This document shows positions 32,900 through 46,440 of a stretch of 64,000 nt of DNA, in pieces (position 1 is the stretch's first letter; each line of letters opens with the position of its first letter). The position numbers and the translations under genes were made by a program. Source of the stretch: Marchantia polymorpha subsp. ruderalis. Its lineage: Eukaryota; Streptophyta; Marchantiopsida; Marchantiales; Marchantiaceae. The notes beneath the pieces were generated by a model that was given only the letters and a program-made list of their open reading frames with translations, made no database searches and was not told the origin of the DNA. The stretch covers positions 6,552,501 to 6,616,500 of the forward strand of contig AP031352.1 of the NCBI GenBank assembly GCA_037833965.1. Direction: 5' to 3'.

Positions 32900-35800
32900 T
32901 TACTAAACACATTTGATGGCGTCATCCCATCAAATGGAGTCCATGATGTGTAGGCCCAATAGCATCAATGTGGAAAATATGTACTTTTACCTTCAATCTA
33001 TCTATACTATCGTGGCAATAGTCTAATAGCAATCAACACAGGTGATTAGTCATGTAGCACCAGCATGAGATTTCTATAAAGCATTGGATGATACATATTA
33101 TTGACATATTTTGTCCAATACTTTAGCAGGCTTTGGAGCTCTTCATTACAAACACGTTGAGATCTAAAATAATAGTTTTGCAAAATCCCAGGATTAGATA
33201 AACAAAGAGCTTGAATTCTATCTATATGTACTTGGACATTTTGACTACCACAACTCTACTAACTTTCAATCCTTACACATCGATTCACTATGAAAACATC
33301 TACAAACTTAAAATAGCATATGTCTCTTGATCCAGATGAGTTAAGGTTCTTTTAATCTTCTCCTCATAAATCCACATTTAAATCTATTCCACTTCAGAAA
33401 ATTCCTATAAAGATATTCCAAAGTATTAAATTTTGTGAAGTTCTAATAATTAGTTCCGTTTCAACGTTCTATGAAATTGAAAACATTAAATAACATCATC
33501 TGTTTTTTACATCTTTTGGATAAATTTACTCATAGATTATAACATAATTAAAAAAATATGTAATTTTCAAGATCTATTATGTTTATTTTGTAGTAAAAAT
33601 TAATATTTTCAATTAATTGATCAGCATTACTAAAATTAATTTTTTTCAAAAAAATTATCCCTTGTATTTAATGTAAGAAGTAAAATGAAACTTGAATATG
33701 CAACTTTTTTGCTTAAAAATTATTCAGTAAAATGTATGCAAACATATGACTTCCAACGTTTTACTTTCATTCTTATTTTTAACATTCTACTTGTTCTGAA
33801 ATTTATATTATAATAATTTAGAAAAACTAAAACCTTAGGAAGCACGAAAGAAATCCATGAAAAAATGATAAAATTGAACCATAAAAATCTTCTTTCTTTG
33901 TGATAATATGATTAATATCAATTTTTAAATAAATATTCTCACAATATCAACACATTAATTTATGAATCAACTTTTTTCCACTACATGATTTATGTTGTGA
34001 CATTTGAATTTATTTATTCAAAAAATTCGTAAATACTAGCAATAAAATGCAATATTGAATGTCTGTACTTGAAAATATTTTGTGAATTTTTCTATACAGT
34101 AAGTTCAGATTGATAAAATTGTAATTTCAAAGTATTGCAGCTTTTAAGATTCAAAACATTCATTGTCAATCAAATTTTAAAATTTTTTGCAAGATATTCT
34201 CATAGTTTCACACAGTTTGGAAATTCAAGTTTTTCATATCTATTTGCTTACAAAAAAATGTATCAAAGGTGAATATTTTAAACTCCTTATATCCATGAAG
34301 TACATTTGTTCAAAAAATTTCAAATAAGTGTGTATTTTTCCCTATTTTTATTTTCTGAATAATATAAAAATAAAACATGAAATCATTCAAAGTTAAAATG
34401 AAATGTTTATTTATTTATTTATATTTATATTTATATAATATTTTCGTATGAAGTAACTAGTGTGTGTCTAAAACATGTGAGACACAATGCACTTCTTAAC
34501 TTTTGGGTTGTATTTTAGCTCTTTTTTTGTCATCAAATCAATTCTAAAGATTTTTATTATTATTTTAATAATAAAATTACTTCTTGTGCATTTTTTCGGA
34601 AAATATATATTTAGAATTATATATCGTTTTGAAATACCAATACATCATAAAAATGTCTCAGATTTCCCAAATTTTTAATTTTTGAACTTATATATAACCC
34701 ATTTTGTTGAAATTTCAATCTTATTTCAAATGTGTCACAAACAAATTGATAAAACTTTACAAATCTCGTAAAAGATGCAAAATATCTTATGTAAGCCTAA
34801 ACTTCTTTCTATATAAAGATAAAAAAAAGCGCTAATTTTTAAATCTAATGGAGCCAAAAGAACACTAATTTCTCTTATTTTTTATTTAGACCATAACATA
34901 TTATCCAGTCATGATAAAAAAATATTACATAATGTGTGTATCAATTTATGAAAATCACAACTCTATTCATTCAACGTTGCTTCAATCTGATTTGATTGTG
35001 TTGTCATCATTAAAAATTGATTATTTATATCTAAGTCAACAACAGATTATGAGATGACAAGTACCATTATCATATAATGATATTTGTGTGAATTTCCAAC
35101 AATTTTATTTTGGTTTTATTTGACTAAAACATATTTAGTTACTTTTATTAATTCTTTATTTCATCTATTTAATTAAAAATAAATTTATTAATCAAAATTA
35201 TTTATTATCAAATAAGACATCAGAGTCATCTAATCATCATTTCTTTCATAATATTTTTATTATTATTATGTTTCATCACATCATGTCAATAAAATTCTTG
35301 TATATAGCAATTTACTATCAAAACTTCTTTTTGACGTTCACATGACATTGATTAATTTTTCCATTGAAAAAATTTTTATTTTTATTTTTATACTATATTT
35401 AGAAAAATTCAATCATTTTTTCTGTTCATAATTTGCTAAATCAGAACAATTAAACTTATTATTAGCAAAAATGTGTTCAAAAATTATAACATGATTATAA
35501 CATCAGTATAATATTCAAAGTCATCATCATGTGACTATACACAATGCTTAATTTTAAGATATAATAAATCGGTTTAAATAAAATATTACAAATTTATATC
35601 ATTTATATTCATATTTTCTCAAAAATTATCATTTTTTATTTAAGATAGAGATGAATTAAATTAAAGTTTTTTTCTTTCAACTGGATTGAATCTTCAAATA
35701 TTAGGTAGAAATGTCTATTGAAATTTTATCAATCTTTCATCATAAATTTTAGCAATATTTCATTTCAATATTTTAAATAATTTTTTTAAATAATCTGGTC

Positions 35801-36899
35801 CACTTTGATTGTATGTTTTAACTGAAACACTGGCGATTTTTTTGGAACTCACTTAGAATACAAAGTTTATGAAATTTGATCCCATGATACTTAGTGAATT
35901 GTTATTTTTCATTTTTTTAATTTTCACATTAGAAATGAGCAAAAAATAAGTTTTTTCATGTAAGATGGCCTTTTTTATGATATTAATTTTAAAATATGAA
36001 AAAAATTGGCTCAGTTGTTCCAAATATTTTAACATTTTTATCAAAAAAATTTTTACTCAATAGTCTCTTCAATCTTCTTGTTTCTTTTTTTCATTGTAGT
36101 TTGTGGACATGAATTTATTTTAGTAATTCTCATGAATGTCAATAAAATCAAACTTTCATGTATAATTTGAAGTATTATTTTATTCATATATATATATATA
36201 TTTCATTAATAGTATTTATTATACAAGTGTATTTTTTTTTATCGAAAATAACAATTTTTTACAAATTGCACATAAGTACATAAGTTATGATACACAAATT
36301 GATAATGTAGAGAAAAATAAATTTAAACTTAAATATTGACACACATTATGAATTTGAAAATAAGCAATTTTTACAATAATAGAAAATCCTAGTTTAATCT
36401 TAGATTTTGATCTTGCAAAAAATAAAATAAATTATATATTAACACTCAAAATTTTTCTATTCAAATTATTTTTCAACTAAATATTTGCTTCAAAAAATTG
36501 AAAATCAAACTGATTATTTATTATTTTCATTTCACTTCAATATAATAAAAAAATATTTAAAAATTATCTTATAGCTTTTTTAATAAAATTAAAATTTTTA
36601 ACTTGAAAAATAGATTAGATTAGAATAGATAATTTATTTTACTTAAAATTCCTCTTTTATTATTATAAAATATATTGATCAAAACTTATTTTATGATAAT
36701 TGATAAAATTTTCAAAGTAACATAAAAGTATCTTTCATAAGTGATGGTCCATCATTAATGAAAGATAACAATATAATCACTAAATAAATTCATATTTATC
36801 ACCGATGGGTATGTATTTAACCAAATTATTATACACACTATATAATACAGTAGATACAAGGCTTAAAAATTGCATTGTATTTTATTGTGTTTAAACCTA
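32900..36899. other. AT desert of about 4 kb
   Basis: Extremely AT-rich apart from its first 150 bases. It has (TTTA)n runs at about 34404-34440 and an (AT)8 run at 36186-36201. No gene, RNA or bounded repeat is supported. At 32901-32927 a 10-bp-arm inverted repeat (catttgatgg) marks the edge. Confidence 0.7.
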
Positions 36900-39566
36900 C
36901 TATGCGACATACTCATTTGTATCATCATCTTGACCAAATAGTTTAAAATCGGTTCTCAGCATTTTGAACCGTTAAACTTTGGCGATGATGAAGACTTGAG
37001 CTTAACTCTCACATTATTAGATTGCATTTGCAACACAACGTCAATTAAGGCGATCATAGACTTAAATCATTTGGTGCATGTCATCACCAGCGCTTCCAAA
37101 CGATCGAACTTGATCGCAATGGCTAAATTGCATTGTAAGGATCTGACCTTTAGGGTCTTGTGGTTGCCTATAACGAACTTGTTGGTATTGAATAGACTCC
37201 ATGTAGGATGCCAAGGTCAGCCACCCGCGGGAGATGTGGATTCAGACTACATACGATGTGGTGTATGATGGTGAAAAATGCTCAAATTGTAGTGAGTGAG
37301 GGGAAGTTTGGAGTCCGTGATGTCACCAATGTATATTTAAGTCATTTTTTTTGTATATTAAATGATTCATAACGCACTTTGCAGCAATGTACAAGTTCAA
37401 ATTTGTATGGAATTATATAATACTACCTTAAAGTCACAAAATTTGGGGATTGAATATTATACCTAACCTTATCTTTCATGCATTCATATTTGATTCCATG
37501 GAATGAACTTTTAGATCAAACTTTAATCTTGTTTTAACAACTTTAATTTTTTTCCAAATTTCAATATTTCTAAAGTTTATTGAATAGAAATCAAGATTAA
37601 TAATGAAACATATCATCAACATGATTCTCTAGATACGGAAATTTGTGTTATAAGTTATGTGTACTTGCATTTCGCTGCCATGGAATTTCGTATTTCAATA
37701 AATAAATAAATATATCTATTGTTTTTGAACTAAACTAAACCTAGAAAGTGATAACATATCTCAATCTAAATCTGCCACGCACTTAAGCTTTCCGGTGAAT
37801 AAGAGTCTGTAATATTATTTAATTGCAATTTTGATCCTTTGCTCCATTCTTGAACCCTAATGTATTGCACTGAAATCACTACAAAGCGTTCATGCAAAGC
37901 TAGAGGCCGTTTGAGCCTAAACACCTCTTACAATATGGTATCTATATCGTATCTTGTGATACTCAATATTTTGAAGTTGTGTATTCTGTATATTCTTCAG
38001 ACTTAAAAGATACACTAAAAAATTATTAACATATTGGACATTTAGGAGTATTCTTTTCAGACCAATAACTACATGCAACATCTTTGCATCAATCACCAAG
38101 TCAAATGGGGGAATATCAAAAGTTCTCACTAGAGAAGAAGTTGAATTATTTTGATCAAACTGTCAAATATGTTGAAACTATCGAAGCCACACGTGATGAG
38201 CTCCAACAGTCAAGTTCTAACATTTTTCCTCCTTGCTTACCTTAGAGCGTTGAATACACAAGATGTTATTAAAATAGTTTTGAATCATCAAGATCATTTT
38301 GCAGTTTCTTGGCAACAAAACACCATGGATCAAATACTAGAACAACACACATAGATTTTGATTGCCGTGGAACATGAACAACAACTTTGTAGTGACTTAA
38401 ACCGTCTGATAGTACAATCTGACCTCAATGAAGCTTGAAGTATTTCAGGTATTAAAGACATTCAACTTATAGAGTTTTTTTGGTAGATTAAACTCATCAT
38501 TTTCAAACACCTCCATTATTGAAAATGATTTTTTCAATGCTAAAATGGAGAAAATATCTTCATAGATAAAAAAAAATAACACTAATATTCCTTGAAGGAA
38601 TACTATATTGCTGTCAAATTTGGAAATTATTGAATGAAATAACTAAAATCAGTATATTCCGTATTTTGCTTTGATGACAATCCTTACTTTGTAGCAATAC
38701 GGAACATATGGAAGGTCTGATCATTAATCATGAAAGAAGATAAGAATGATTAATATGAAAGTTTTATTATATAGTAGTACTTACCTAGTTTTAACTATTT
38801 TCATCAAGATCATTATATTTTTTCAAGTTTTTATATATCAGTTTATTACAGTATTTTTAAACTTTCATTTTTTTAGATTATGTAATTTAAAATATTTTAC
38901 ATCCAGCTATCTTAAAGAATTTGAACAAAACATCAACAAATGATCAAATAGACGTGTTGAACAAATGTCAATGTTGCTACATTGATTCTTTAGCTTTTTT
39001 GTTATACATCAATATTGATTTCTCATATAATATTTTTTAAATCTAAGAATAATTATGTTTGTAAGTTTTTTTTCATTGGTTCCATTCTCTTCACAGCACA
39101 TTTTCTGCAAACTAAACAGTATACTTATTTGTTTCCTTTTTGTTTGTATCATGCTCATAATTGAGATTTGATAAGTTCCAATAATTGTCTCTATCAACAT
39201 CATAATCGACGTGATTGATCAGTAATTGAATCTGAAGAACTTTAAACTGAAAAATTATCATGATCTATATTATATTTATTATATTAAAAACTGAAAATAA
39301 CACATGTGATCATCTTCTCATAATAATTCAGTCTCAAAACAACATATAAATTCAAACCTTATCAACTTTCAAGATGCATTAAATATAATTCCAATAATGC
39401 ATACCCAAGTCTGGATTTGGTCTTCCAATAGGAGATTCAAGAAACACAAGTGTTCACTTCATGCAAAAGCCATTATGATGCATAATATTATAGTTATTTT
39501 TGGAACTGTAAATGGAGAACAGATCATATGTACCTCTTGCGTCAAAGGAAATACAATATATATTGT
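36900..39566. other. Intergenic stretch with unrecognised open-frame fragments
   Basis: A less AT-rich patch at 36960-37270 holds a 90-codon frame with no known motif. Another at 37900-38450 holds short frames. Both may be old retrotransposon pieces, but no diagnostic motif (RT, integrase, zinc knuckle) is seen. Confidence 0.45.
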
Positions 39567-39572
39567 TTATGG

Positions 39573-39606
<34 letters not shown>
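39573..39606. repeat. Compound microsatellite (AT)11(AC)6
   Basis: An uninterrupted AT run passes directly into an AC run. Confidence 0.95.
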
Positions 39607-42600
39607 CAAGAATAAACAACCTTGTCACTGCAGAGAAGCTACCCGGTGCGAAGAGATCTTTCATGTGCTTTAGGTTCAAGGTCTTGATTTGGAACGTGAA
39701 GTATCATATACATCACGTGTGTTCCGTTGGTGTGGTTATTCCACACTTGTTCTTTTGGAACAGGTAGGTTGCAACGTCAGTTGCGAAGATGGGCATTATA
39801 GAGCTTGAAGTTATAAATGGTAAATAGATAAAGCCCGGGGACCCAAAGGAAAAACAAGCGAAAAACCAAAGAAAAGGGAAAAGACTCTAAAGATCAACAC
39901 CTAGCAAGGACTTTCATATACAAATGTTACTAGGCCAAAATCAATTCCTCAGTCCAACCGAGTGGAGAATCCAGTCCATTCCTGCGGTATGCCACGTTAA
40001 GAAAGGGAGACGCGTCGCCTCAATAACGTCATATTCAGATCCAACCTCAATCAACTGCGTTGGAGTAGAGAGGAGTGGCGTACCGCTATTGCGGTCCAGG
40101 GACGGAAACAAACCGGACAGCTGAGCCTACACAAGGAAACGTACCACAAGTTGTGGTGGGTTGTGGTCCACAACCCACCACCGAAACTGGTTCCGCCGGT
40201 AACTGGCAACAGACTCAGAATATTCGTCCTCATTGAGACTTTGTAAAAGCTATTCATTCGTTCGTTGCCCTTCGTTTTTTATCACGAAATGAAATAGGAG
40301 TTTCATGATTTACCTCTAGCCCTCTATCGAAATCCCATAGAATGGTGCATACTTAACAAGAGAAAAATGTTCTGATTCTCAAAAAGCTATTGTAAATTCT
40401 CACAACTCAAGTAAACAAAATTGTATCAAATTTGGAAAAAAACAATCTTCAGATCATAAAATCTCATGAGGAGATTTTCAAATAAGCCGGAAACAACTTA
40501 TGAGAAATTGGGCTTAAAATGGGTATCAATGTAATTATCTGTTGAGTGCGTCAATTCTCACAAGACTCAATATAGCACTCGAAGTGAGAAAACTTGAGAT
40601 ATTAACAATGTAATCCAGAAAATTGAAAGTAATATTGCTAGTGGAAGAGTGCATACAACTGATATTGGCGAGACTCAGATATAATGTTCCGAGACTCTCT
40701 ATATATAATGCTAATACACTACTAGGAATCTAAAGTTGGATAGTTGACGCCTCCTCCAAAGTTGGAAGGTTGTCAGGGTTTCTAAAGTTGAAAAAAGTTA
40801 GCACCGCCTCCCATCTTGGAAAAATTTCAACACCTCCGAATACTTACATGAAGAATACGCAAAATTCAAATAGTCTATCATGATAGTAAGACTTAACATG
40901 CATTTTCTTATAGAGACCACATCCAAAGAATTATCCAAACTAGATATACTAGTTTGTGGAACAATATATCTTAAACAGTGGACTTCTACGATATGGTTTT
41001 CTCATCGCATGCAAACGAGTTGACCCATGGAAGAAAAATGCATGCAACCCCTATTGTCCCCTTGAGTGGTGTTTCAAATTGTCTGGCAAGGCTAAGCTCA
41101 ACCTCGGATAAGTTTTAGAGATTTCCTACCCATACATGCGTTTGCCCAACCTGCATGCTCCCTTTCGAGGTAACGTGGAGGAATTGAATAACACATAGAT
41201 TTCCAGATTGCGCTTTCCCAGAGACTGGCGTGGATATTATCCTTTTTAGATTATGTGTCAGCATGTTTCATTTATATATGCCACAGGAGATTGCATTTAT
41301 TACCATATTGGAGCACAGCTTATTTCTCCTCCGGGATCCTCGTGTTCATCCATCGAGCTGTGCAAAGCAAACTTGAAAACAGAGAATCTACTCATCATGT
41401 GCCACATTGCATACACTTTGCACTGGAGAAAGAACTTGGATCAACTGCGAGAGTATGTTGCCTGAGAAGGAATTACGAGGACCTGGTCACAACCCTGTGG
41501 AAAACTGTCGTTTTAAAGCTCGTGGATCTCAGACGTGTATCCATGTGTCGATGACGACTTTACATCCAATATCTACAACAAAGAAGACAAACCTTATAGC
41601 ACCCATCAAGCATGAAGGACACTGACGATTTTACGCGAAAACTTTCAGCGGACCTCATACTCCAGCTGCTTTTACATAATTGAGGATGTTCATATGAGCT
41701 AGTCAGGCCTTAGTATGGGACCTTGCACGCACAGGAAAATTACCCCCGCGGGAAACAAGGACATTTTCATCACTTACAGGTGTTCTTTTGGCAGCAATGA
41801 GGAGGCTGACTTTGAATCATCATTATCATCATTAAGCAAGCAGATAAGCTAGAATGCACTGGCACCTACAGCTGACTCCGACTCAGAGCAGCACCTTGGA
41901 ATAGCCTCCATTTTTGCACTTCTGGAGGGGTTTTCATTCATGTAGAAATTCTGTGAGGTGCCAATGACCTAGACATTGTGCTTTCCGAGAGTTTGGAACA
42001 TGGATCGATCTGGACACTTTTAAAATTAATGTTTTTTTGAACTTTACTTAATTTCTCATTAAGTTGGGTTAAGCATGCAGACAAGGACATATATAAATTC
42101 ATACTTTCCACGTGCATATTTCTTTCCAATAGAAAGTTGTCTTCAGTGACATGGGAATACCAGGCCGCTAGAGGTAGCAAATTCTGTTATATAAATGAAT
42201 ATATTCCAAATTAAAACTAAGTTTTACACCTATATTATAATGTATTTATATATATTATTCTCCTCTGCTAGCACTATGGCAGTGGTGAGAGGAAATATCT
42301 CTTCATCTTATTATTATGAACTTGCTGTCTCGTGTGGATGTTTTGAGATTAGAAGAAAATGATTAAAAAGCTCCAATCTTATTTTGTTATAAGGATTATG
42401 AGGGATCAGAGAGCTGCATGTGTTTCCACAAATCTTGGTGTATTTGTCAATTCTGATCTACAATAGCATTGTTGTGGAGATTGTACGATTTTGATGAAGT
42501 GAATATGGAATGAGAATGTATGTATGAAATCAATTGGAAGATCAACTTTTGCAGATCTGGTGATTGACTTTTATATTCAGCATTTGAATGGTGAAAGATA

Positions 42601-45050
42601 GACCGACACATGGTGTTTAGGACTTACACTGGCGGAACAAGTTTTAGACAGCAGCTTTCAAAATTAAGAATTATTGGGTCAAGTTGAACAGAACAGTTTT
42701 AGTTTGATTAAAATTTTAGTCCGATCCAAACTTTGCATCCATCTTCAACCTAGATAGAAACAAATTATGTAGTTTGACTAGAGATCAAACAAAATATAGC
42801 ATTCTAATTCAAAGCCGTCTCAGATGGACAGTGGACAGAGTTATATGTCATTTAACAAGGTTTCAAGGACACAGTATTCTCGTAGGCCAGAATCAGACAC
42901 AATCAAATGAACCACAGTTTCCTTCTCTGCGATGAAACACATTATCAACTGACACGAACTCGTAGTACTCGGGTAATCTTCTGACTTGTGATCTATTCCT
43001 GTGATAACCAAGATTTGACTGTTTAATCTGGATCATGACTTTGGTTGAAAGTGTCAACGACAGCTTCTGTTACAGATATGTGAGCTTGTCTGTAGGACCT
43101 CTTATTCAAAGAAGGGCCCTCGTTGAGACTTGACATTAGCATTTTTAACTGTGAGTGTTGTACGAACTGTTTGTTGAAGGCTGCGCGTCTTGAACAAGTA
43201 AGACTTCCTGTCAGCTGGCCCGACAAATAGCTTCGGAGTTCCAGCCCTCCTGGCGAGATTCATTAGTGGACACAGAAAATCAATACTTGGGACATTCTAA
43301 GAATCTGTCAAAACATCACCAATAACTTTCCGAAGGTCTACAAGTGTGGAGGCGATATGCTCATGATCGTCAAGACGCCATGTAAGGATGCTGGACGAGT
43401 GAAATAGAGGATTTCCTGGAAGAAGTTTCTTACTCCTGTACGCTCTCCTGAAGCAAGGACCCTCATGAAAATTTCATAGGATAATATGTGAAGATAGCGT
43501 AAGGCATTCGTATCCCTGCAGAATACAGCAGCGATTTGGATTCGCTGGGACAGTGGACCTTCTGACGACCTCCACTTGTTCTGTGCTTCGTTCCCATGAC
43601 AACAGCTCCAATCTTCAATCTGGGCGTCTAGCACCCTTCTTCCCTCAAAGCGGCCAGTGTTTATATAGGGCTTCCCGATCTGGAGATGTATGTTCAGTAT
43701 GTTCAGTAATCATTGCTTGCAAGAAAAGTCATGATGCTCGTTAGAAGATGGAGTCAGATGGAGACTATTCAACCCTGGCTGAAAGTAATGAACCGCAAAC
43801 CGAGCTGATCCTGTTTGATGCCTTGATTGAGGCCATCAAGTCTCAGTAGTCACTGCTACTGCATACGTCAATGGCATGGATTAGCAATCTGTGCTGTTTG
43901 CAGAACGCTTCTCCTCTCCGGAGAACTTGACTTCTGAAGAACCTTTTACGCCGTGTCGTCAACACAGACAGGCGTAAGAGAATCACTAACATCGTTCGAT
44001 TTATGGCTTCGGACCATCTTCTTCGATGTGAACTTATGTTCTATTGGCTCCTCTGGTCTGCAACCTTCCGATTGCGTAGGAAATTTCACGTCCACGGATT
44101 TCCAGACGTATATGTATCTTGCATATGATGGACTAGTGTTCCTGTACACCCCCTCACAGCTGTTATCGGAGAAGAGGTGGTCCTGAACTTGATAACAGTG
44201 TCATAGCCAGTGAAGAAGTGACTGAGTAGTGAGTTTTAGGCTCGATAACAGAAATGAATAAGTATGCATAAAACTCAATACTTACTGCATAGGGGCTGAG
44301 TTCTAGTCTCAGTAGATTTTTTGTGGAAAGTATGATTGAGTACGAGAACCATGGCAACACGTGTATGTGGAGAAAGAGGAGCAGGGGTTGGATACCGTTC
44401 GAGTCAGCCTTCACAATGGCACACATCACGGAATCTGAACGTGAACGAGAACATGCGGACTTTGATGATAAGTTATGTCCTACAACAAGCTTGAAGGAGC
44501 TCATCGGCAAAAATCGGCTCCATGCAACATAGATTTGGGATCTCGCCTACCCTCCATTTGAACAGCCCTTTCCAGTCAGACACTAGTTTCTTTGAGATGA
44601 AACGTTTGGTGAATGGGTTAAACACCTAAATCTTAACCCACAGAGCCATTCGGCCTACAGTCCTCCGTAATGCTTCTGGCACCCTCCCTAGCGGATATCA
44701 GTTGCATCGAATTCATATCCGTAGAGAAGATACGAACAAAGTATTCGTCTTATGAGGACGGATTTGCGTCGGACTGCCTTACTCTCTAATGTTTACAGCC
44801 ATGAGTATAACTGTCATCACCATGCCTTCCTCATATTAATTGTAAAATATAAAGTGCCTGTATTAGTCCGGCCACATATTCAATTACAGACCGATTTCTT
44901 TTCAGTTCATTCTGGTCTCAGAGAATTCACCTGGTAGTTGATGTCACCTTGAATCGAAATATACTACCTTCAAACTTGAAATGGTGAATATCTCGAATAA
45001 CCCGCTCTAGAAACGTCTGCAGGTATAAATTACTGGAAATCAAAGAAAAA
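39607..45050. other. Intergenic stretch of mixed composition
   Basis: Many short frames up to about 115 codons lie on both strands, without recognisable domains. A 63-codon minus-strand frame at about 39942-40133 follows a TAG that could be a splice acceptor and reads protein-like (QLIEVGSEYDVIEATRLPF), but its family is unknown. A near-perfect palindrome lies at 40153-40181. Confidence 0.45.
40153..40181. other. Inverted repeat with 14-bp arms and a one-base centre
   Basis: The arm gtggtgggttgtgg pairs exactly with 40168-40181 across a single t. Just upstream, accgc-tatt-gcggt makes a second small hairpin. Confidence 0.85.
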
Positions 45051-46440
45051 ATGAATGTTTGTCTAGATGACTGGGAACTTGCCAACTTGAGAATTTTGTG
45101 CCTTTGGACTGGAGTTTCTTGAAGCAGTACTTCTGGGCGTTTGCAATGACTGGAAGTGTCAATTATTCCACTGATCGAGTATCCGGATTAAGCATTTGAC
45201 TTGATGCCACTAACAACAAAGTTATCAGCAACCTTACATATATGAGAAGTCTTGACTTGAGTGGGAACAAGCTGAAATTAAGGACTCTATATGAACTTCA
45301 GTTGTTGAAGCTTGGTGGCAATCTCTTTACTGGTTCTATACCTTTCTCCTTGGCCAAATGCTCCAAAATCACTGTCCTTGACGTTGGAGAAAACGAGCTT
45401 TCTGACTATCTCCCACAAGCGCTTGAGGGACGGGCGAAAATGAAATGATTGTAACTTGACGCTAATGCCTTCACCGGTCGTGTATCTGCTTCTCTGGGCA
45501 AATTTTCTTAACTCACTGTCCTCAATGTCAGCCATAATAAGCTAAATGGGACATTGCTCACAGACCTTGGGACGCAAGGAGATCTCAAGGTGCTGACTAC
45601 TTCCGATAATCACCTGACTGCATTGTTACCTGCTTTCTTCTCGGAGCTCTCCAGCCTTTTCGTTCTGGACCTCAGTCAATATAAAATCAACACAAGTTTA
45701 CCGCCTGAGCTTGGAAATATTACAGGACTTCAAAGTCTTAGGCTTCCTGCAAATCAGCTGACGAACATTTGGTAAATGCTCTCTTCTTCAAGTTTTGGAC
45801 ATCTCTGCCAAATCTCAGAGATTATGGCAGAGTATATACCAGTCAGCCTGTTACCTGAGTCATCGAAAGTGCAAAATGTATACAAGGATTCCGACAACTT
45901 GGAACGTCAGATCCCGCAGGTAGTTTACGCACTTTGGCATCTTCGCATCTTATCCCCAGATCAAACTGGCTGATCTGAGCAATTCCCAGCAATTTGGAGG
46001 AAAATCAGAAACTGATGCTGCTAGATGTGGGGAACAATAATCTGTCTGGATCTCTACCAATATTTGAGACAATTATGCCCGAACTTGTGTTGTGGAAGCT
46101 TAGCCATATGAGGGTGAAATTCCCAGCTGGGTCTGGAGGATGTGTAGATTATAGATATTGGATCTATAAGCTAACAACTTCAGGGAAAGCTTCCGTCGAC
46201 GTTCAGCAATGTTCTTGCTTTCAAGTTGAAAGTCATGGAACAGGGGGTCGCAAATGATACTGCCAACCCACCTCTGAAAGTTGGGCCAGATGTGGAGACG
46301 CTTAAGAGCCCATATTTACCTGCTGTCAATGCAACGGTCAAGGATCCGGAAGCGGATTTCCCATTTAGAATGGGAGTGATGGTGCTCATGGACTTGTCGA
46401 GGAATCAGGTCTCAGGAGGTCGGCAGAACACGCACAGATA
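45051..46440 (+). pseudogene. Leucine-rich-repeat receptor-like protein pseudogene
   Basis: Consecutive plant-type LRR units are readable across frame breaks: SLDLSGNKL, LLKLGGNLFTGSIPFSLAKC, VLDVGENELS, VLNVSHNKLNGTL, VLDLSQYKINTSLPPELGN and LRLPANQL. After these come decayed repeats with DVGNNNLSGSLP, and near 46300-46420 an island-like segment followed by MDLSRNQVSGG. The start keeps a trace of the LRR N-terminal cap (GVCNDWKC near 45140). Stops or shifts fall at about 45175, 45447, 45510, 45773 and 45973 and further on. No transmembrane helix or kinase domain follows, so it is a truncated relic of a receptor-like protein or kinase, which in plants perceive peptides or microbial patterns at the cell surface. 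Confidence 0.82.

Noticed and set aside
37932..37945. TATGGTATCTATATC, resembling a copia primer-binding site (TGGTATCAGAGC)
   Set aside because: Only the first eight bases fit, no LTR end with a convincing partner was found, and no copia RT or integrase follows.
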